Shown one piece after another: positions 55,783 to 64,000 of a stretch of DNA of 64,000 nt. This DNA comes from Funiculus sociatus GB2-C1 (GTDB lineage Bacteria > Cyanobacteriota > Cyanobacteriia > Cyanobacteriales > FACHB-T130). The position numbers and the translations under genes are program-made. The stretch is taken from the NCBI RefSeq assembly GCF_039962115.1, contig NZ_JAMPKJ010000029.1:1-64000 (forward strand), given 5' to 3'. The notes under the pieces were generated by a model. That model made no database searches. It was not told the DNA's origin and saw only the letters and a program-made list of their open reading frames with translations. The first letter of the stretch is position 1; each line of letters opens with the position of its first letter.

Positions 55783-56727
55783 TTACTCTGCGTGTTGTCG
55801 ATACCACTCAATGGTATTTTTTAGACCTTGCTTGAAGTCAACTTTGGCGGTGAAGCCAAATTCTCGGCTAGCCCGTTCGGTATCTAAACAGCGGCGCGGT
55901 TGACCATTGGGCTTATCTGTTTCCCAAACAATTTCACCCTCATAGCCCATTAGTTCGCAAATGAGTTCTACCAACTCCTTGATGGAAATTTCATAACCTG
56001 TTCCCAGGTTCACGGGTTCTGTACCATCGTAGTCCTGCGTACCCATGACGATACCCAAAGCAGCATCAGTTGAGTAGAGAAACTCGCGGGTAGGACTACC
56101 ATCGCCCCATACAGGTAGATGCTTATCTCCTCTAATTTGGGCTTCGTGTACCTTGCGAATCAAAGCTGGGATAACATGGGAACTCTTGGGGTCAAAGTTA
56201 TCTTCTGGGCCGTACAAGTTTACTGGCAACAGGTAAATACCATTAAAGCCGTACTGCTGTCGGTAAGATTGGAGTTGAACTAATAAAGCTTTCTTAGCAA
56301 CGCCGTAGGGGGCGTTGGTTTCTTCCGGGTAGCCATTCCAAAGGTCATCTTCTTTGAATGGCACTGGTGTAAACTTGGGATAAGCGCAGATAGTGCCAAC
56401 ACAGGTGAACTTTTGGACACCAGCTTGATAGGCGGCATGAATCAGCTGAGCGCCCATCATCAAGTTGTCATAGAATAATTCAGCAGGTTTTACCAGATTC
56501 AAGCCAATGCCGCCGACGTGGGCTGCGAGGTGAATCACGACATCCTGGTGTTCGACAGCGCGTTGGCAAGCTTCAAGTGATCGCAAATCATAATCGCGCG
56601 ATCGCGGTATCGTAATCTTCTCTAGGTCTGCCCCTGCTAACCTCAGCTGTTCCACCACCTGACGCCCCAAAAAACCAGCCCCACCCGTAACTAGAATCCG
56701 TTTATTGCTCAAATCTAAAGTAGCCAT
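55783..56727 (-). CDS. fcl: GDP-L-fucose synthase
   Basis: The product has 314 residues from the ATG at 56727. An upstream ATG at 56739 touches the GGGGAGG sequence, so that site can only serve the inner start. It is an extended SDR with '[16 protein letters not shown]' near residue 10, '[15 protein letters not shown]' and the catalytic '[14 protein letters not shown]' (YxxxK). The enzyme epimerises and reduces GDP-4-keto-6-deoxymannose to GDP-L-fucose. The gene that makes its substrate (gmd) is directly upstream. Confidence 0.94.
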   Translation of the reverse strand: MATLDLSNKRILVTGGAGFLGRQVVEQLRLAGADLEKITIPRSRDYDLRSLEACQRAVEHQDVVIHLAAHVGGIGLNLVKPAELFYDNLMMGAQLIHAAYQAGVQKFTCVGTICAYPKFTPVPFKEDDLWNGYPEETNAPYGVAKKALLVQLQSYRQQYGFNGIYLLPVNLYGPEDNFDPKSSHVIPALIRKVHEAQIRGDKHLPVWGDGSPTREFLYSTDAALGIVMGTQDYDGTEPVNLGTGYEISIKELVELICELMGYEGEIVWETDKPNGQPRRCLDTERASREFGFTAKVDFKQGLKNTIEWYRQHAE

Positions 56728-56772
56728 ATTTCTTACCATCCTCCCCTAAATTTTTGGATATCTGCTAAAAAT

Positions 56773-56825
56773 TATGAGTTATGAATAAACTCATAACTCA
56801 TAACTCCTAGCTCCTAACTTTTAAC
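56773..56825. repeat. TAACTCA heptamer repeats
   Basis: Several copies of the heptamer type AACTCAT/TAACTCC lie in the 101-nt gap between fcl and gmd. AACTCAT and ATGAGTT copies face each other and could form a stem. Confidence 0.6.
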
Positions 56826-56828
56826 TCT

Positions 56829-57908
56829 CTAGTCGTGCATACTACCGGCAGCCTGGCGAATCGTAGCCATATCCAGAGGGGAGTGGGAACCGTTACCGTT
56901 AGGTGAAGTTAAGCCTAAAGCTTGCATATCCCCTTCCACCATCAAATGAACTAATTGTTCAAAAGTAACAGAAGGTTTCCAGCCTAGTTTCTCTAGAGCC
57001 TTAGTCGGATCGCCGATGAGTAACTCCACTTCTGCTGGACGCAGGTAGCGTTCGTCAAACTCTACATAGTCATGCCAATCCAAATTGACGTAATTAAAAG
57101 CAACATCTAGGAATTGGCGAATTGAGTAAGTTTCTCCGGTTGCTACCACGTAATCATCCGGCTCCTCTTGCTGGAGCATCAGCCACATTGCTTTTACGTA
57201 GTCTTTAGCATAGCCCCAGTCCCGCTTGGAATCGAGATTACCCAGGTAGATTTTTTTCTGTTTTCCGGCAATGATGCGAGCGATCGCTCTGGTAATCTTT
57301 CGCGTTACAAACGTTTCGCCCCGGCGCGGACTCTCGTGGTTAAATAATATCCCGTTACAGGCAAATAAGCCGTAAGATTCCCGATAATTTACCGTTTGCC
57401 AGTGAGCATAAACCTTGGCACAAGCATAAGGACTGCGGGGGTAAAAGGGTGTCGTTTCCTTCTGAGGCACCTCCTGCACCTTACCAAACATCTCAGAAGA
57501 ACCCGCCTGATAGAAACGTACCTCAATCCCGGTACGCTGCTGGTAGTCTCTAATTGCTTCCAACAAGCGCAGCGTCCCCATTCCCACCGCATCGACAGTA
57601 TATTCCGGCGAGTCAAAGCTGACCCTTACGTGAGATTGAGCGCCCAAATTGTAAATTTCTACTGGCTTGACTTCCTCTAAAATCCGGCGCAGGGTGGTGC
57701 CATCAGTTAAGTCGCCATAGTGCAGAAACAACCGCACGCCCTCTTTGTGAGGGTCTTCGTACATATGGTCTATGCGGTCTGTGTTAAACGTAGAAGTCCG
57801 GCGGATGATACCGTGAACCTCATAACCTTGCTCAAGCAATAACTCACTTAAGTAGGAACCGTCTTGTCCAGTAATACCTGTGATTAGTGCGATCTTGCGT
57901 TGCGTCAT
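56829..57908 (-). CDS. gmd: GDP-mannose 4,6-dehydratase
   Basis: The 359-residue product makes GDP-4-keto-6-deoxymannose from GDP-mannose, the first step to GDP-fucose, rhamnose or perosamine. '[17 protein letters not shown]' is the NADP site and '[12 protein letters not shown]' the catalytic YxxxK; '[14 protein letters not shown]' and '[17 protein letters not shown]' are signature stretches. It is upstream of fcl on the same strand, 101 nt apart. Together the two supply GDP-fucose for the surface glycans that the nearby transferases build. Confidence 0.96.
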   Translation of the reverse strand: MTQRKIALITGITGQDGSYLSELLLEQGYEVHGIIRRTSTFNTDRIDHMYEDPHKEGVRLFLHYGDLTDGTTLRRILEEVKPVEIYNLGAQSHVRVSFDSPEYTVDAVGMGTLRLLEAIRDYQQRTGIEVRFYQAGSSEMFGKVQEVPQKETTPFYPRSPYACAKVYAHWQTVNYRESYGLFACNGILFNHESPRRGETFVTRKITRAIARIIAGKQKKIYLGNLDSKRDWGYAKDYVKAMWLMLQQEEPDDYVVATGETYSIRQFLDVAFNYVNLDWHDYVEFDERYLRPAEVELLIGDPTKALEKLGWKPSVTFEQLVHLMVEGDMQALGLTSPNGNGSHSPLDMATIRQAAGSMHD

Positions 57909-58545
57909 ACTTAATCTTCCCTATAGCCTCTGACCAAATAATTGTCTTGACAACAGCTCTAAATTCTCTTTTGATTTTCTCTCGCCATCTACGAGAGCTA
58001 ACAGCACCCAATTTTGTGAAAAATCCCTCTATCAGTAGAGGAAATCCCTAAGTCACTACTTAAGTTAACTCAAAATTTCTCGGAGAACATCAGGAATATA
58101 CGTAGAGTATGCCCAGAATCAAAATAAAACTTACGTATTTCGACGGTAGACTGAGAATTTTCCAGGTCTAGGGTGGAGAAGAGATCAGCACAGGGGAGAA
58201 AACTTTAGTTATAAGAATGCAACTTGGTATATAAAAAATGCCCACACTAAAATCTACAGCCCTTCTGCGGCAGGGAGAAAAGCTGTAGCGGTCAAAAGCA
58301 AGGACTACCAGCAAATTAATAAATTGCTGATAATCAGCTAACGCCATGTGCAACTAAGATAAGCCCCCTTTCTTGCCCGAAGATTTGGGGAAAGCGATCG
58401 CTTTCCCTACGCCCTGTCTTGCGGGCGCTTTTTAAGCTCTTTTGGGGAAGCAACACATGAGTTGGTCTGTTCTTTCGATCTCCCCTAGCCCCCCATAAAT
58501 TGGGGGGGTATGAGCTGTAAAGTTGCACATCGGGTCAGCTATTTT
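57909..58545. other. gene-free stretch with a HIP1-centred palindrome
   Basis: This 637-nt gap holds the gmd promoter. GGGAAAGCGATCGCTTTCCC (58388-58407) is a perfect 20-bp palindrome centred on HIP1. CCCCTAGCCCCCC/GGGGGGG (about 58483-58510) is a related dispersed repeat. Small open frames here cross these repeats and are not called. Confidence 0.45.
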
Positions 58546-59295
58546 TCAGTAGGCACCATTGTCTTTGGGGGATATGACAATGCCAATCGTTTTTATCACC
58601 ACGCACAGATCCAGCCAGAAATTCCTGGCATTGACGTAATAGACATCTATCTGCACTCGGCGGGGATAGGGGATATCGTTGCGTCCAGAAACTTGCCACA
58701 ATCCGGTAATTCCAGGGCGAATCATCAACACTTTATCAATTTGATTCCCGTATTTTGACAGTTCCTCTGGAACTAGAGGTCTTGGCCCGACAACGCTCAT
58801 GTCCCCTGTGAGCACGTTCCAGAACTGGGGGAACTCATCCAGGCTAGTCACCCTTAGGAATTTACCAATCCAGGTGATCCGAGGGTCATCTTTGAGCTTG
58901 AAATTGTCCTCAAATTCCTCACGCAGATCCGGTGATGTTGCAATCATTTGCTCCAACAGCTCATCTGCATTCACCACCATCGTTCTGAATTTGATACACC
59001 TAAAAGGCTTATAGTCTTTCCCCACGCGTTCCTGAATATAAAAAATCGGACCTTGCGAGCTGAGGGCAATCAGCAAGGCCAACAGCAGGTAAACCGGAGA
59101 AAACAAAATCAAAACCGATAGCGAAAACACAACATCAAAACATCGTTTAACGGAATCTCGGTCTAGACGTTGTAGAGAGAGGTCGCGGTGTTTGCTCAAA
59201 CCTCTTTGTCTACCTATCGGCGTCAGTGGGTGAAACCCTCGTTTCACCAGCGCCAATAACGTCTTGCCGGAGATAAGTTGGCTCTCGGCAGTCAT
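58546..59295 (-). CDS. undecaprenyl-phosphate sugar-1-phosphate transferase
   Basis: The 249-residue product has one membrane segment (about residues 58-80) and the bacterial sugar transferase domain (PF02397): 'KFRTMVVNADELL', 'DEFPQFWNVLTGDMSVVGPR' and 'RPGITGLWQVSGRND'. It transfers a sugar phosphate, often glucose or galactose, to undecaprenyl phosphate to start a polysaccharide. The short form lacks the WbaP N-terminal membrane domain. It sits between gmd and a glycosyltransferase, forming a likely exopolysaccharide gene group. Confidence 0.93.
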   Translation of the reverse strand: MTAESQLISGKTLLALVKRGFHPLTPIGRQRGLSKHRDLSLQRLDRDSVKRCFDVVFSLSVLILFSPVYLLLALLIALSSQGPIFYIQERVGKDYKPFRCIKFRTMVVNADELLEQMIATSPDLREEFEDNFKLKDDPRITWIGKFLRVTSLDEFPQFWNVLTGDMSVVGPRPLVPEELSKYGNQIDKVLMIRPGITGLWQVSGRNDIPYPRRVQIDVYYVNARNFWLDLCVVIKTIGIVISPKDNGAY

Positions 59296-59444
59296 CTTAC
59301 TCCTTCACATCACACCACACAGTCCCGATCATAAAGCCACAAGACACCTGAAGACAGCGAATTGTGTTCTTAGAAGTGGAATTTAAGTCACCACTCACCA
59401 GTTATTAGTCATTAGTCCTTAGCAATAGAGTAACTAACTAAAGA

Positions 59445-60593
59445 CTAATAACTGCGAACTAAGGATGATTGAAATTCCTGTAAACAGCGCTCCACAAAGG
59501 CTAGGTATAACGCCTGAAAGGCCGGAACAGCAAACTGGGCAGCGTTTAACCGAGCCTTCTGAGGATTAAACGACTTCTGGGAGGCCTCGAAAGTTTCTAC
59601 TGCTTCTATCAAAGCCGCTTCTGTTTGGGAGGGGAAAAATAAGCCAGTTCCCTTGGTCGGGTGTTGCCGAATATCCAAGACAGTTTCTAGCGCCCCGCCA
59701 GCACCGTAGGCAATTATTGGAGTGCCGCAGGCTTGAGCTTCTACCAACGCTATGCCAAAATCTTCACAGGCTGCATACACAAACGCTTTTGCTTGCGCCA
59801 TATACCTCTCAACAACGTCATCTGGCTGCGGCCCTAACACTTTTACATTTGGTTGCGCTAGCTGGCGCATCTTGTCAAGTTCGGGTCCAGTACCAATCAC
59901 TACTAGCGGGTGTCCTAGTTGGTTAAACGATCGGATGATTAAAGATACTTGCTTGTAGCTCACCAGCCGGGAAACGGTAAGGTAAAAATCTTCTTTTTTC
60001 GGCTGAAAGGAAAATCGCTCGATATTGACTGGTGGATAAATTACTTCCGCAGGTCGGCGGTAGCAGCGCCAGATGCGACGAGCTGTGTGTTTGGAGTTGG
60101 CAATAAAGTAGTCAACTCGGTTGGCTGAAACTACGTCCCACTGACGCAGCTGGTGGAGCAGATACCGCGTCAGGATGCCAGGAACGCCGCCTCCCAGTCG
60201 GCTACTATTCAGGTAGTCAAAGGTCAAATCCCATGCGTAGCGCATGGGCGTGTGGCAGTAGCAGATGTGCATTTGTTGCGGACTGGTGAGGACTCCTTTA
60301 GCGACGGCGTGGGATGAGGATAGGATTACGTCATAATTGCGTAAGTCGAGTTGTTCAATGGCTAGGGGCAGCAAAGGAAGATATTTTTGTACGCCACTAC
60401 TAGCCTGTGGAAAATGTTGCAGGAAGGTTGTACCTATGGGGCGCTTGAATAAATAACTTTCGGGATTGGTAGATTCAAAGTCAATTAGGGCGTAGAGGTC
60501 GGCATCTAGTGAAGAGAGGATTTCTCTGACAACGAGTTCCGATCCTCCGGTGGCTTTGGGGGTCAACCACTCATGGACGACGGCATATTTCAT
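59445..60593 (-). CDS. glycosyltransferase family 4
   Basis: The 382-residue product has a GT-B fold. 'HEWLTPKATGGSELVVREIL' is the acceptor-side start and 'VEAQACGTPIIAYGAGGALE' the donor-sugar motif (EX7E type with 'CEDFGIALVEAQ'). It resembles the WbaZ-like mannosyl/galactosyl transferases of O-antigen and EPS clusters. It is the first gene of the group that follows with the sugar transferase and GDP-fucose genes, although gaps are 100 nt or more. Confidence 0.88.
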   Translation of the reverse strand: MKYAVVHEWLTPKATGGSELVVREILSSLDADLYALIDFESTNPESYLFKRPIGTTFLQHFPQASSGVQKYLPLLPLAIEQLDLRNYDVILSSSHAVAKGVLTSPQQMHICYCHTPMRYAWDLTFDYLNSSRLGGGVPGILTRYLLHQLRQWDVVSANRVDYFIANSKHTARRIWRCYRRPAEVIYPPVNIERFSFQPKKEDFYLTVSRLVSYKQVSLIIRSFNQLGHPLVVIGTGPELDKMRQLAQPNVKVLGPQPDDVVERYMAQAKAFVYAACEDFGIALVEAQACGTPIIAYGAGGALETVLDIRQHPTKGTGLFFPSQTEAALIEAVETFEASQKSFNPQKARLNAAQFAVPAFQALYLAFVERCLQEFQSSLVRSY

Positions 60594-60849
60594 AAGTTTT
60601 TACTTTTGAATTTTGAATTTTGAATCTTAACTCAAAACTCATAACTCAAATTCACGGCTATGGCCATAAAAAATATTGACTTTATACTCATTTTGTACGA
60701 CGAACAAGCGATCGCTACCTGAGTTAAAGCATCGCTCTTGATTTCGGCAGTATAAACCGATGCAATGACATAAGTGCCAATGTTAATACCTGGAATGGCG
60801 AAGAAAGACCAGAGGTGAGTCCACTCGTGCCACTACCAATCAGGGAAAT

Positions 60850-61263
60850 GGGGTCAGGTGGTGCGGGAAGCTGAAGCGATTGCCAAAATTCCGCCCAGCA
60901 ACACCTCTATAGTAGTTAAAACTTAAAGCTCGCGTTTTCCCGGAGGATATTCGTATTGCGGTTGGTCAACAGGTCTAGATGCGAGTTTGTGCCTATCCTT
61001 ATCCAGATTACGGTACGCTCAAAGGGAAAGTGAGTGCGATCGCTCCCGATGCCACGGCTCCTCAAAGCAACGAAACTACTACATCTGGGGCCGTTTTGCC
61101 TTTTTACGAAGTGACCATTCAGCCTCTAAAAACAGAATTAAACAAAGGCGCTCGCCAATATACCGTCCAACCAGGGATGGACATTACAGCAGATATTATT
61201 TCTAGAGAAGAAACTGTACTTACATTTATCCTGAGAAAAGCAAGGTTAATCACAGATTTATAA
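60850..61263 (+). pseudogene. HlyD-type membrane fusion protein remnant
   Basis: The first frame gives 'GQVVREAEAIAKIPPSNTSI' then a stop; a second frame gives 'EDIRIAVGQQV', an in-frame TAG, then 'MRVCAYPYPDYGTLKGKVSA' and, to the end, 'MDITADIISREETVLTFILR'. These match the C-terminal part of cyanobacterial HlyD-family secretion adaptors. The N-terminal two-thirds is gone, and a frameshift and nonsense codon are present. The TAA at 61261-61263 overlaps the next gene's ATG by one base. Confidence 0.8.
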
Positions 61264-62087
61264 TGAATTTTTCATCAGCACGTCAATCTTTTTACCAGGA
61301 AATCAATCAGCCAGATGAGCAAATCAATCTGGCAAAAGCCGCCCTGGATATTGCACAGGAAGAGTATCCAGACCTCGATCTAGAGGAATATCTTAATGCT
61401 CTCGATACTATGGCAGCTGAGGTACAAGAACGCTTACCTGCCGAACGGTATCCGATGCGGACGATCCAAACTATCAACCGATATCTCTACGATGATTTGG
61501 GTTTTATCGGTAATACAGATGATTACTACGATCCGCGCAACAGCTTTTTAAATGATGTCATCGACCGACGCACAGGCATCCCACTTACCCTAGCGCTAGT
61601 TTATCTGGAGATTGCACGGCGGATAGATTTTCCGATGGTGGGTGTGGGAATGCCGGGACATTTCTTAATTCGCCCAGAATTTGAGGATGTAGGAATTTTC
61701 GTGGATGCTTTTAATCGCGGCGAGATTCTATTTGAGCAGGATTGCAAAGAGCGACTTGCCCAAATTTATCAGCAACCAGTGGAGCTACAAGGGAATTTTA
61801 TCGCCCCAGTGAGTTCCCGGCGCTTTTTGACGCGGATGCTGACGAATCTGAAAATGATTTACATGAACCGCCAGGATTTGCCAAAAGCGCTTTCTACAGT
61901 CGAGCGAATTTTGCTGTTGTTTCCAGATGCACCAGTGGAATTGCGCGATCGCGGTCTTTTATACTATCAATTGGGGCGTTGGGCAGAGGCATCCCAGGAT
62001 TTGAACATTTATTTGGCAATGCTTCCCAATGCTGAGGATGCGCCTTTGATTCGCCAGCTGCTGAAACATTTGGGCGGTGATGGCTAA
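61263..62087 (+). CDS. SirB1 family protein (transglutaminase-like with TPR)
   Basis: The 274-residue product has the SirB1 N-terminal domain: 'DPRNSFLNDVIDRRTGIPLT' and 'GVGMPGHFLIRPE', a transglutaminase-like fold. The last 80 residues form TPR-type helices ('RQDLPKALSTVERILLLFPD'). The cellular role of the family is not established. Its ATG overlaps the stop of the HlyD remnant by one base (ATAATG), which could mean its transcription once depended on that gene. Confidence 0.86.
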   Translation: MNFSSARQSFYQEINQPDEQINLAKAALDIAQEEYPDLDLEEYLNALDTMAAEVQERLPAERYPMRTIQTINRYLYDDLGFIGNTDDYYDPRNSFLNDVIDRRTGIPLTLALVYLEIARRIDFPMVGVGMPGHFLIRPEFEDVGIFVDAFNRGEILFEQDCKERLAQIYQQPVELQGNFIAPVSSRRFLTRMLTNLKMIYMNRQDLPKALSTVERILLLFPDAPVELRDRGLLYYQLGRWAEASQDLNIYLAMLPNAEDAPLIRQLLKHLGGDG

Positions 62088-62102
62088 TAGCTATTAGCTA
62101 AT

Positions 62103-62552
62103 TTAATTCTTAATTTCCTCTGCGACTCGTTTGAGGCGTTGCAGTTGAGCTTGCATATCTTTTTGAGTCCAGGTAGTAGCAAAGGTGTTAAAGCCAAAGC
62201 GTACTAAGGGGTTGGGAATTTCAAACTCAAAGCGATTTAGCAAGAGGGTTTTCTGGGAGACGGGTTGACATTCCCAGCGATCGCGTCCTTTAAAATATCC
62301 TTCAAATCCCCAGACTATCAGCCCCGGTTTCCGCTCCACAATTGTACAATTTAAGCCTAACCGCAACACCGGAATTTGAATAATAAAGCGACATTTACTT
62401 CCTAAATCCGTTCGCCACTCCCCCACTGGTTCGCAACGCAAAACTGGATTCAACCATCGGTGCATCAGGGCGTTGTCAGTAATGCACTGTTCAACCACAG
62501 TTGCACTAGCATTAATTTCGATAGATTGCTCGAATACTTGGGGATGTGCCAT
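62103..62552 (-). CDS. SRPBCC family (START-like) protein
   Basis: The product has 149 residues from the ATG at 62552; the frame extends 20 codons upstream without family features. 'VFEQSIEINASATVVEQCIT' followed by 'NALMHRWLNPVLRCEPVGEW' is typical of the polyketide-cyclase-like START fold, a hydrophobic-ligand pocket. Ligand unknown. It is probably cytoplasmic and converges with the SirB1 gene 15 nt away. Confidence 0.82.
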   Translation of the reverse strand: MAHPQVFEQSIEINASATVVEQCITDNALMHRWLNPVLRCEPVGEWRTDLGSKCRFIIQIPVLRLGLNCTIVERKPGLIVWGFEGYFKGRDRWECQPVSQKTLLLNRFEFEIPNPLVRFGFNTFATTWTQKDMQAQLQRLKRVAEEIKN

Positions 62553-62834
62553 ATTATACAGCTTACTCTTTGATGAGTATAGCGATCGCGCTTGAGTATA
62601 CAGCGATTGCATAAAAGCGGAAAATTTGCCTATTTTTAAGCATTAATTATCTATAAAGATAGATTCATAACATCTGGTGGTAACTTATATCTATCTCATC
62701 CTGTGTTAAATGGTTCTTTACGAACCAAGCAGCAATCAGAGAATTTACCAGTGTATCGGGTAATTCTCAGCTATTCCTGCTAAACGTAGTAAATTATCGT
62801 ACATTTGCCTGATCCGAGGTTAACCAAAGACACC

Positions 62835-64000
62835 ATGAATGGAACTTGGCAAGGAATTACACAAACTCTTTGGCTCGATCTGCCAGTCAAGTTAAATGGA
62901 TTGTTGGCACAGGTTACACCAGTACCTGTGGATGAACCAGCACCAGCCAGAGGGTTTTCGTTTGATAGTATTTTCGCCAATCTTGGCCTGAATCTGGGCA
63001 GTTCGCTAGTGGATCTGCTCAAGGCGATCCTGACGCTAGTGGTTGGCTTGATTGTAGCTTCGCTTGTGGCGGCGGCGGTAAGAGGACTGTTGAACCGCAC
63101 CAACATCGATAATCGCATCGCCAGTTGGGTGACTGGTCGTCAAGGGGCTGAGGCACCACCAGTGGAGAAATGGGTCTCTAGTCTGGTGTTTTGGCTAATT
63201 ATGCTCTTTGCCATAGTTGCCTTTTTACAGACCTTGAGGCTAACAGCGGTTGCAGGCCCCCTCAACACTTTGTTAGAGCAAGTGACCCAGTTCCTGCCCA
63301 AGTTAGTAAGTGCAGCGATTCTGGTGGGGGTAGCTTGGTTGCTGGCAACTCTGGCAAAGCTAGTAGTGACGCGAGGGCTGCGGGCGCTGCGAATAGATGA
63401 ACGTTTGGGCGAGCAAGTGGGGGGAACGAGCAGGGCAAATCTGGGTGATCCCGCAGTGGAGACTCCCAGGACAAATCCGTATGCTCTCAGCGACACCCTC
63501 GCCAACGCCTTGTACTGGTTCATCTTCTTGCTGTTTCTGCCGCTGGTTCTGGATGCCCTACAGCTACAGCAGGCACTCGGCCCAGTTAACAATCTGCTAA
63601 ATCAGATTCTGGGGGCAATACCAAATATCCTGACAGCTGTAATTATTGGTGCAGCGGGATGGTTGCTGGCTCAGGTGGTGCGGCGAATTGTGACAAATTT
63701 GTTGGCAGCAGCTGGGGCAGACAGGTTGGGTGCTAGGTTTGGGATTTCGCGGGCTACTGGTGGGCAGTCGCTTTCCTGGCTAATTGGGACAGTTGTCTTC
63801 GTTTTAATTTTGATTCCGACAGCGATCGCAGCCCTAAATGCTTTGGGAATTGCGGCGATTTCAGTTCCAGCGATCGCGATGTTGACGCAGATTCTCAACG
63901 CGATCCCGTTAATTTTTACCGCTGGGTTGATTTTAGCGATCGCTTACGTAATTGGACACTTTGTCTCCGAGTTAGTTACCAATATCCTCACCAGTATTGG
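62835..64000 (+). CDS. mechanosensitive ion channel family protein (TM-helix repeats), partial
   Basis: ATG at 62835 opens a frame of at least 388 codons that runs off the window. The product is highly hydrophobic with about six to eight membrane segments. Segments such as 'LPKLVSAAILVGVAWLLATL' and 'IPNILTAVIIGAAGWLLAQV' repeat the pattern of the conserved TM-helix domain (PF05552) found in cyanobacterial MscS-like proteins. Whether a full MscS domain follows cannot be seen. It is a different family branch from the channel at 43106. Confidence 0.8.
   Translation, partial: MNGTWQGITQTLWLDLPVKLNGLLAQVTPVPVDEPAPARGFSFDSIFANLGLNLGSSLVDLLKAILTLVVGLIVASLVAAAVRGLLNRTNIDNRIASWVTGRQGAEAPPVEKWVSSLVFWLIMLFAIVAFLQTLRLTAVAGPLNTLLEQVTQFLPKLVSAAILVGVAWLLATLAKLVVTRGLRALRIDERLGEQVGGTSRANLGDPAVETPRTNPYALSDTLANALYWFIFLLFLPLVLDALQLQQALGPVNNLLNQILGAIPNILTAVIIGAAGWLLAQVVRRIVTNLLAAAGADRLGARFGISRATGGQSLSWLIGTVVFVLILIPTAIAALNALGIAAISVPAIAMLTQILNAIPLIFTAGLILAIAYVIGHFVSELVTNILTSI

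Noticed and set aside
58168-58528. Two small minus-strand frames between gmd and the sugar transferase gene
   Set aside because: They run through palindromes and repeat DNA and have unusual composition.

Overview
The window is chromosomal DNA from a filamentous cyanobacterium. Three things point there: the HIP1 octamer GCGATCGC occurs throughout; gene-free gaps carry short heptamer-like tandem repeats (CCCCAAT, GGGACTA, AAAATCC and TAACTCA types) of the kind long known from filamentous cyanobacteria; and several proteins belong to cyanobacterial or plastid families (HpsA and its pseudopilins, a Tic20/Ycf60-like protein, a CIA30-SDR fusion like plant HCF173, a DUF3352 protein). HpsA suggests a strain that glides or makes hormogonia. 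The species cannot be named from this sequence. I saw no rRNA, tRNA or CRISPR array.

Layout: 0.6-6.8 kb holds envelope-anchored proteins of unknown role and a thioredoxin-like YyaL/DUF255 protein. 6.9-9.4 kb is a cell-division pair, FtsI with a small FtsL-like protein. 9.6-11.8 kb is a GAF sensor histidine kinase. 12.4-13.7 kb holds a tiny lipoprotein, a wrecked glutathione S-transferase gene and a small exported protein. 14.0-16.3 kb is glgB. 16.5-25.4 kb (minus strand) is the hps-type cluster: giant HpsA, pseudopilins HpsB and HpsC, two GspH/FimT-like prepilins and a decayed copy of a prepilin 5' end. 26.0-36.2 kb (minus strand) has rpmB, htpG, a methyltransferase with three glycosyltransferases, clpB and rpsF. 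36.4-43.0 kb carries housekeeping genes (FAH-family hydrolase, Tic20-like, glyA, a MraY/WecA-type transferase, cinA, a 46-codon gene and aroQ). 43.1-53.5 kb mixes a mechanosensitive channel, an AT-rich orphan, a DraG-fold protein that seems to lack its metal site, a 7TM-HD phosphodiesterase, an alpha/beta hydrolase, an Rpn/PD-(D/E)XK protein, a broken HAD phosphatase gene and the CIA30-SDR protein. 54.0-60.6 kb holds an ABC permease, 5-FTHF cyclo-ligase and a surface-polysaccharide group (GDP-fucose synthase, GDP-mannose dehydratase, sugar-phosphate transferase, glycosyltransferase). 60.8-64.0 kb has an HlyD remnant, a SirB1-type protein, an SRPBCC protein and a second channel-like gene cut by the window edge.

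Two themes link many of the genes. The first is export and cell-surface polysaccharide: the hps pseudopilins and HpsA, five glycosyl or sugar-phosphate transferases, the GDP-fucose pathway and a lipid-carrier transferase. The second is genome decay and repeat invasion. There are four pseudogenes, including a HAD gene split by a 185-bp MITE whose removal, with one 8-bp target copy, restores the frame exactly. A palindromic repeat centred on TAGAGAC...GTCTCTA lies inside the coding sequences of ftsI, clpB and the DraG-fold gene. These are the strongest new observations; I did not find a clear multi-gene defence or other wholly novel system.
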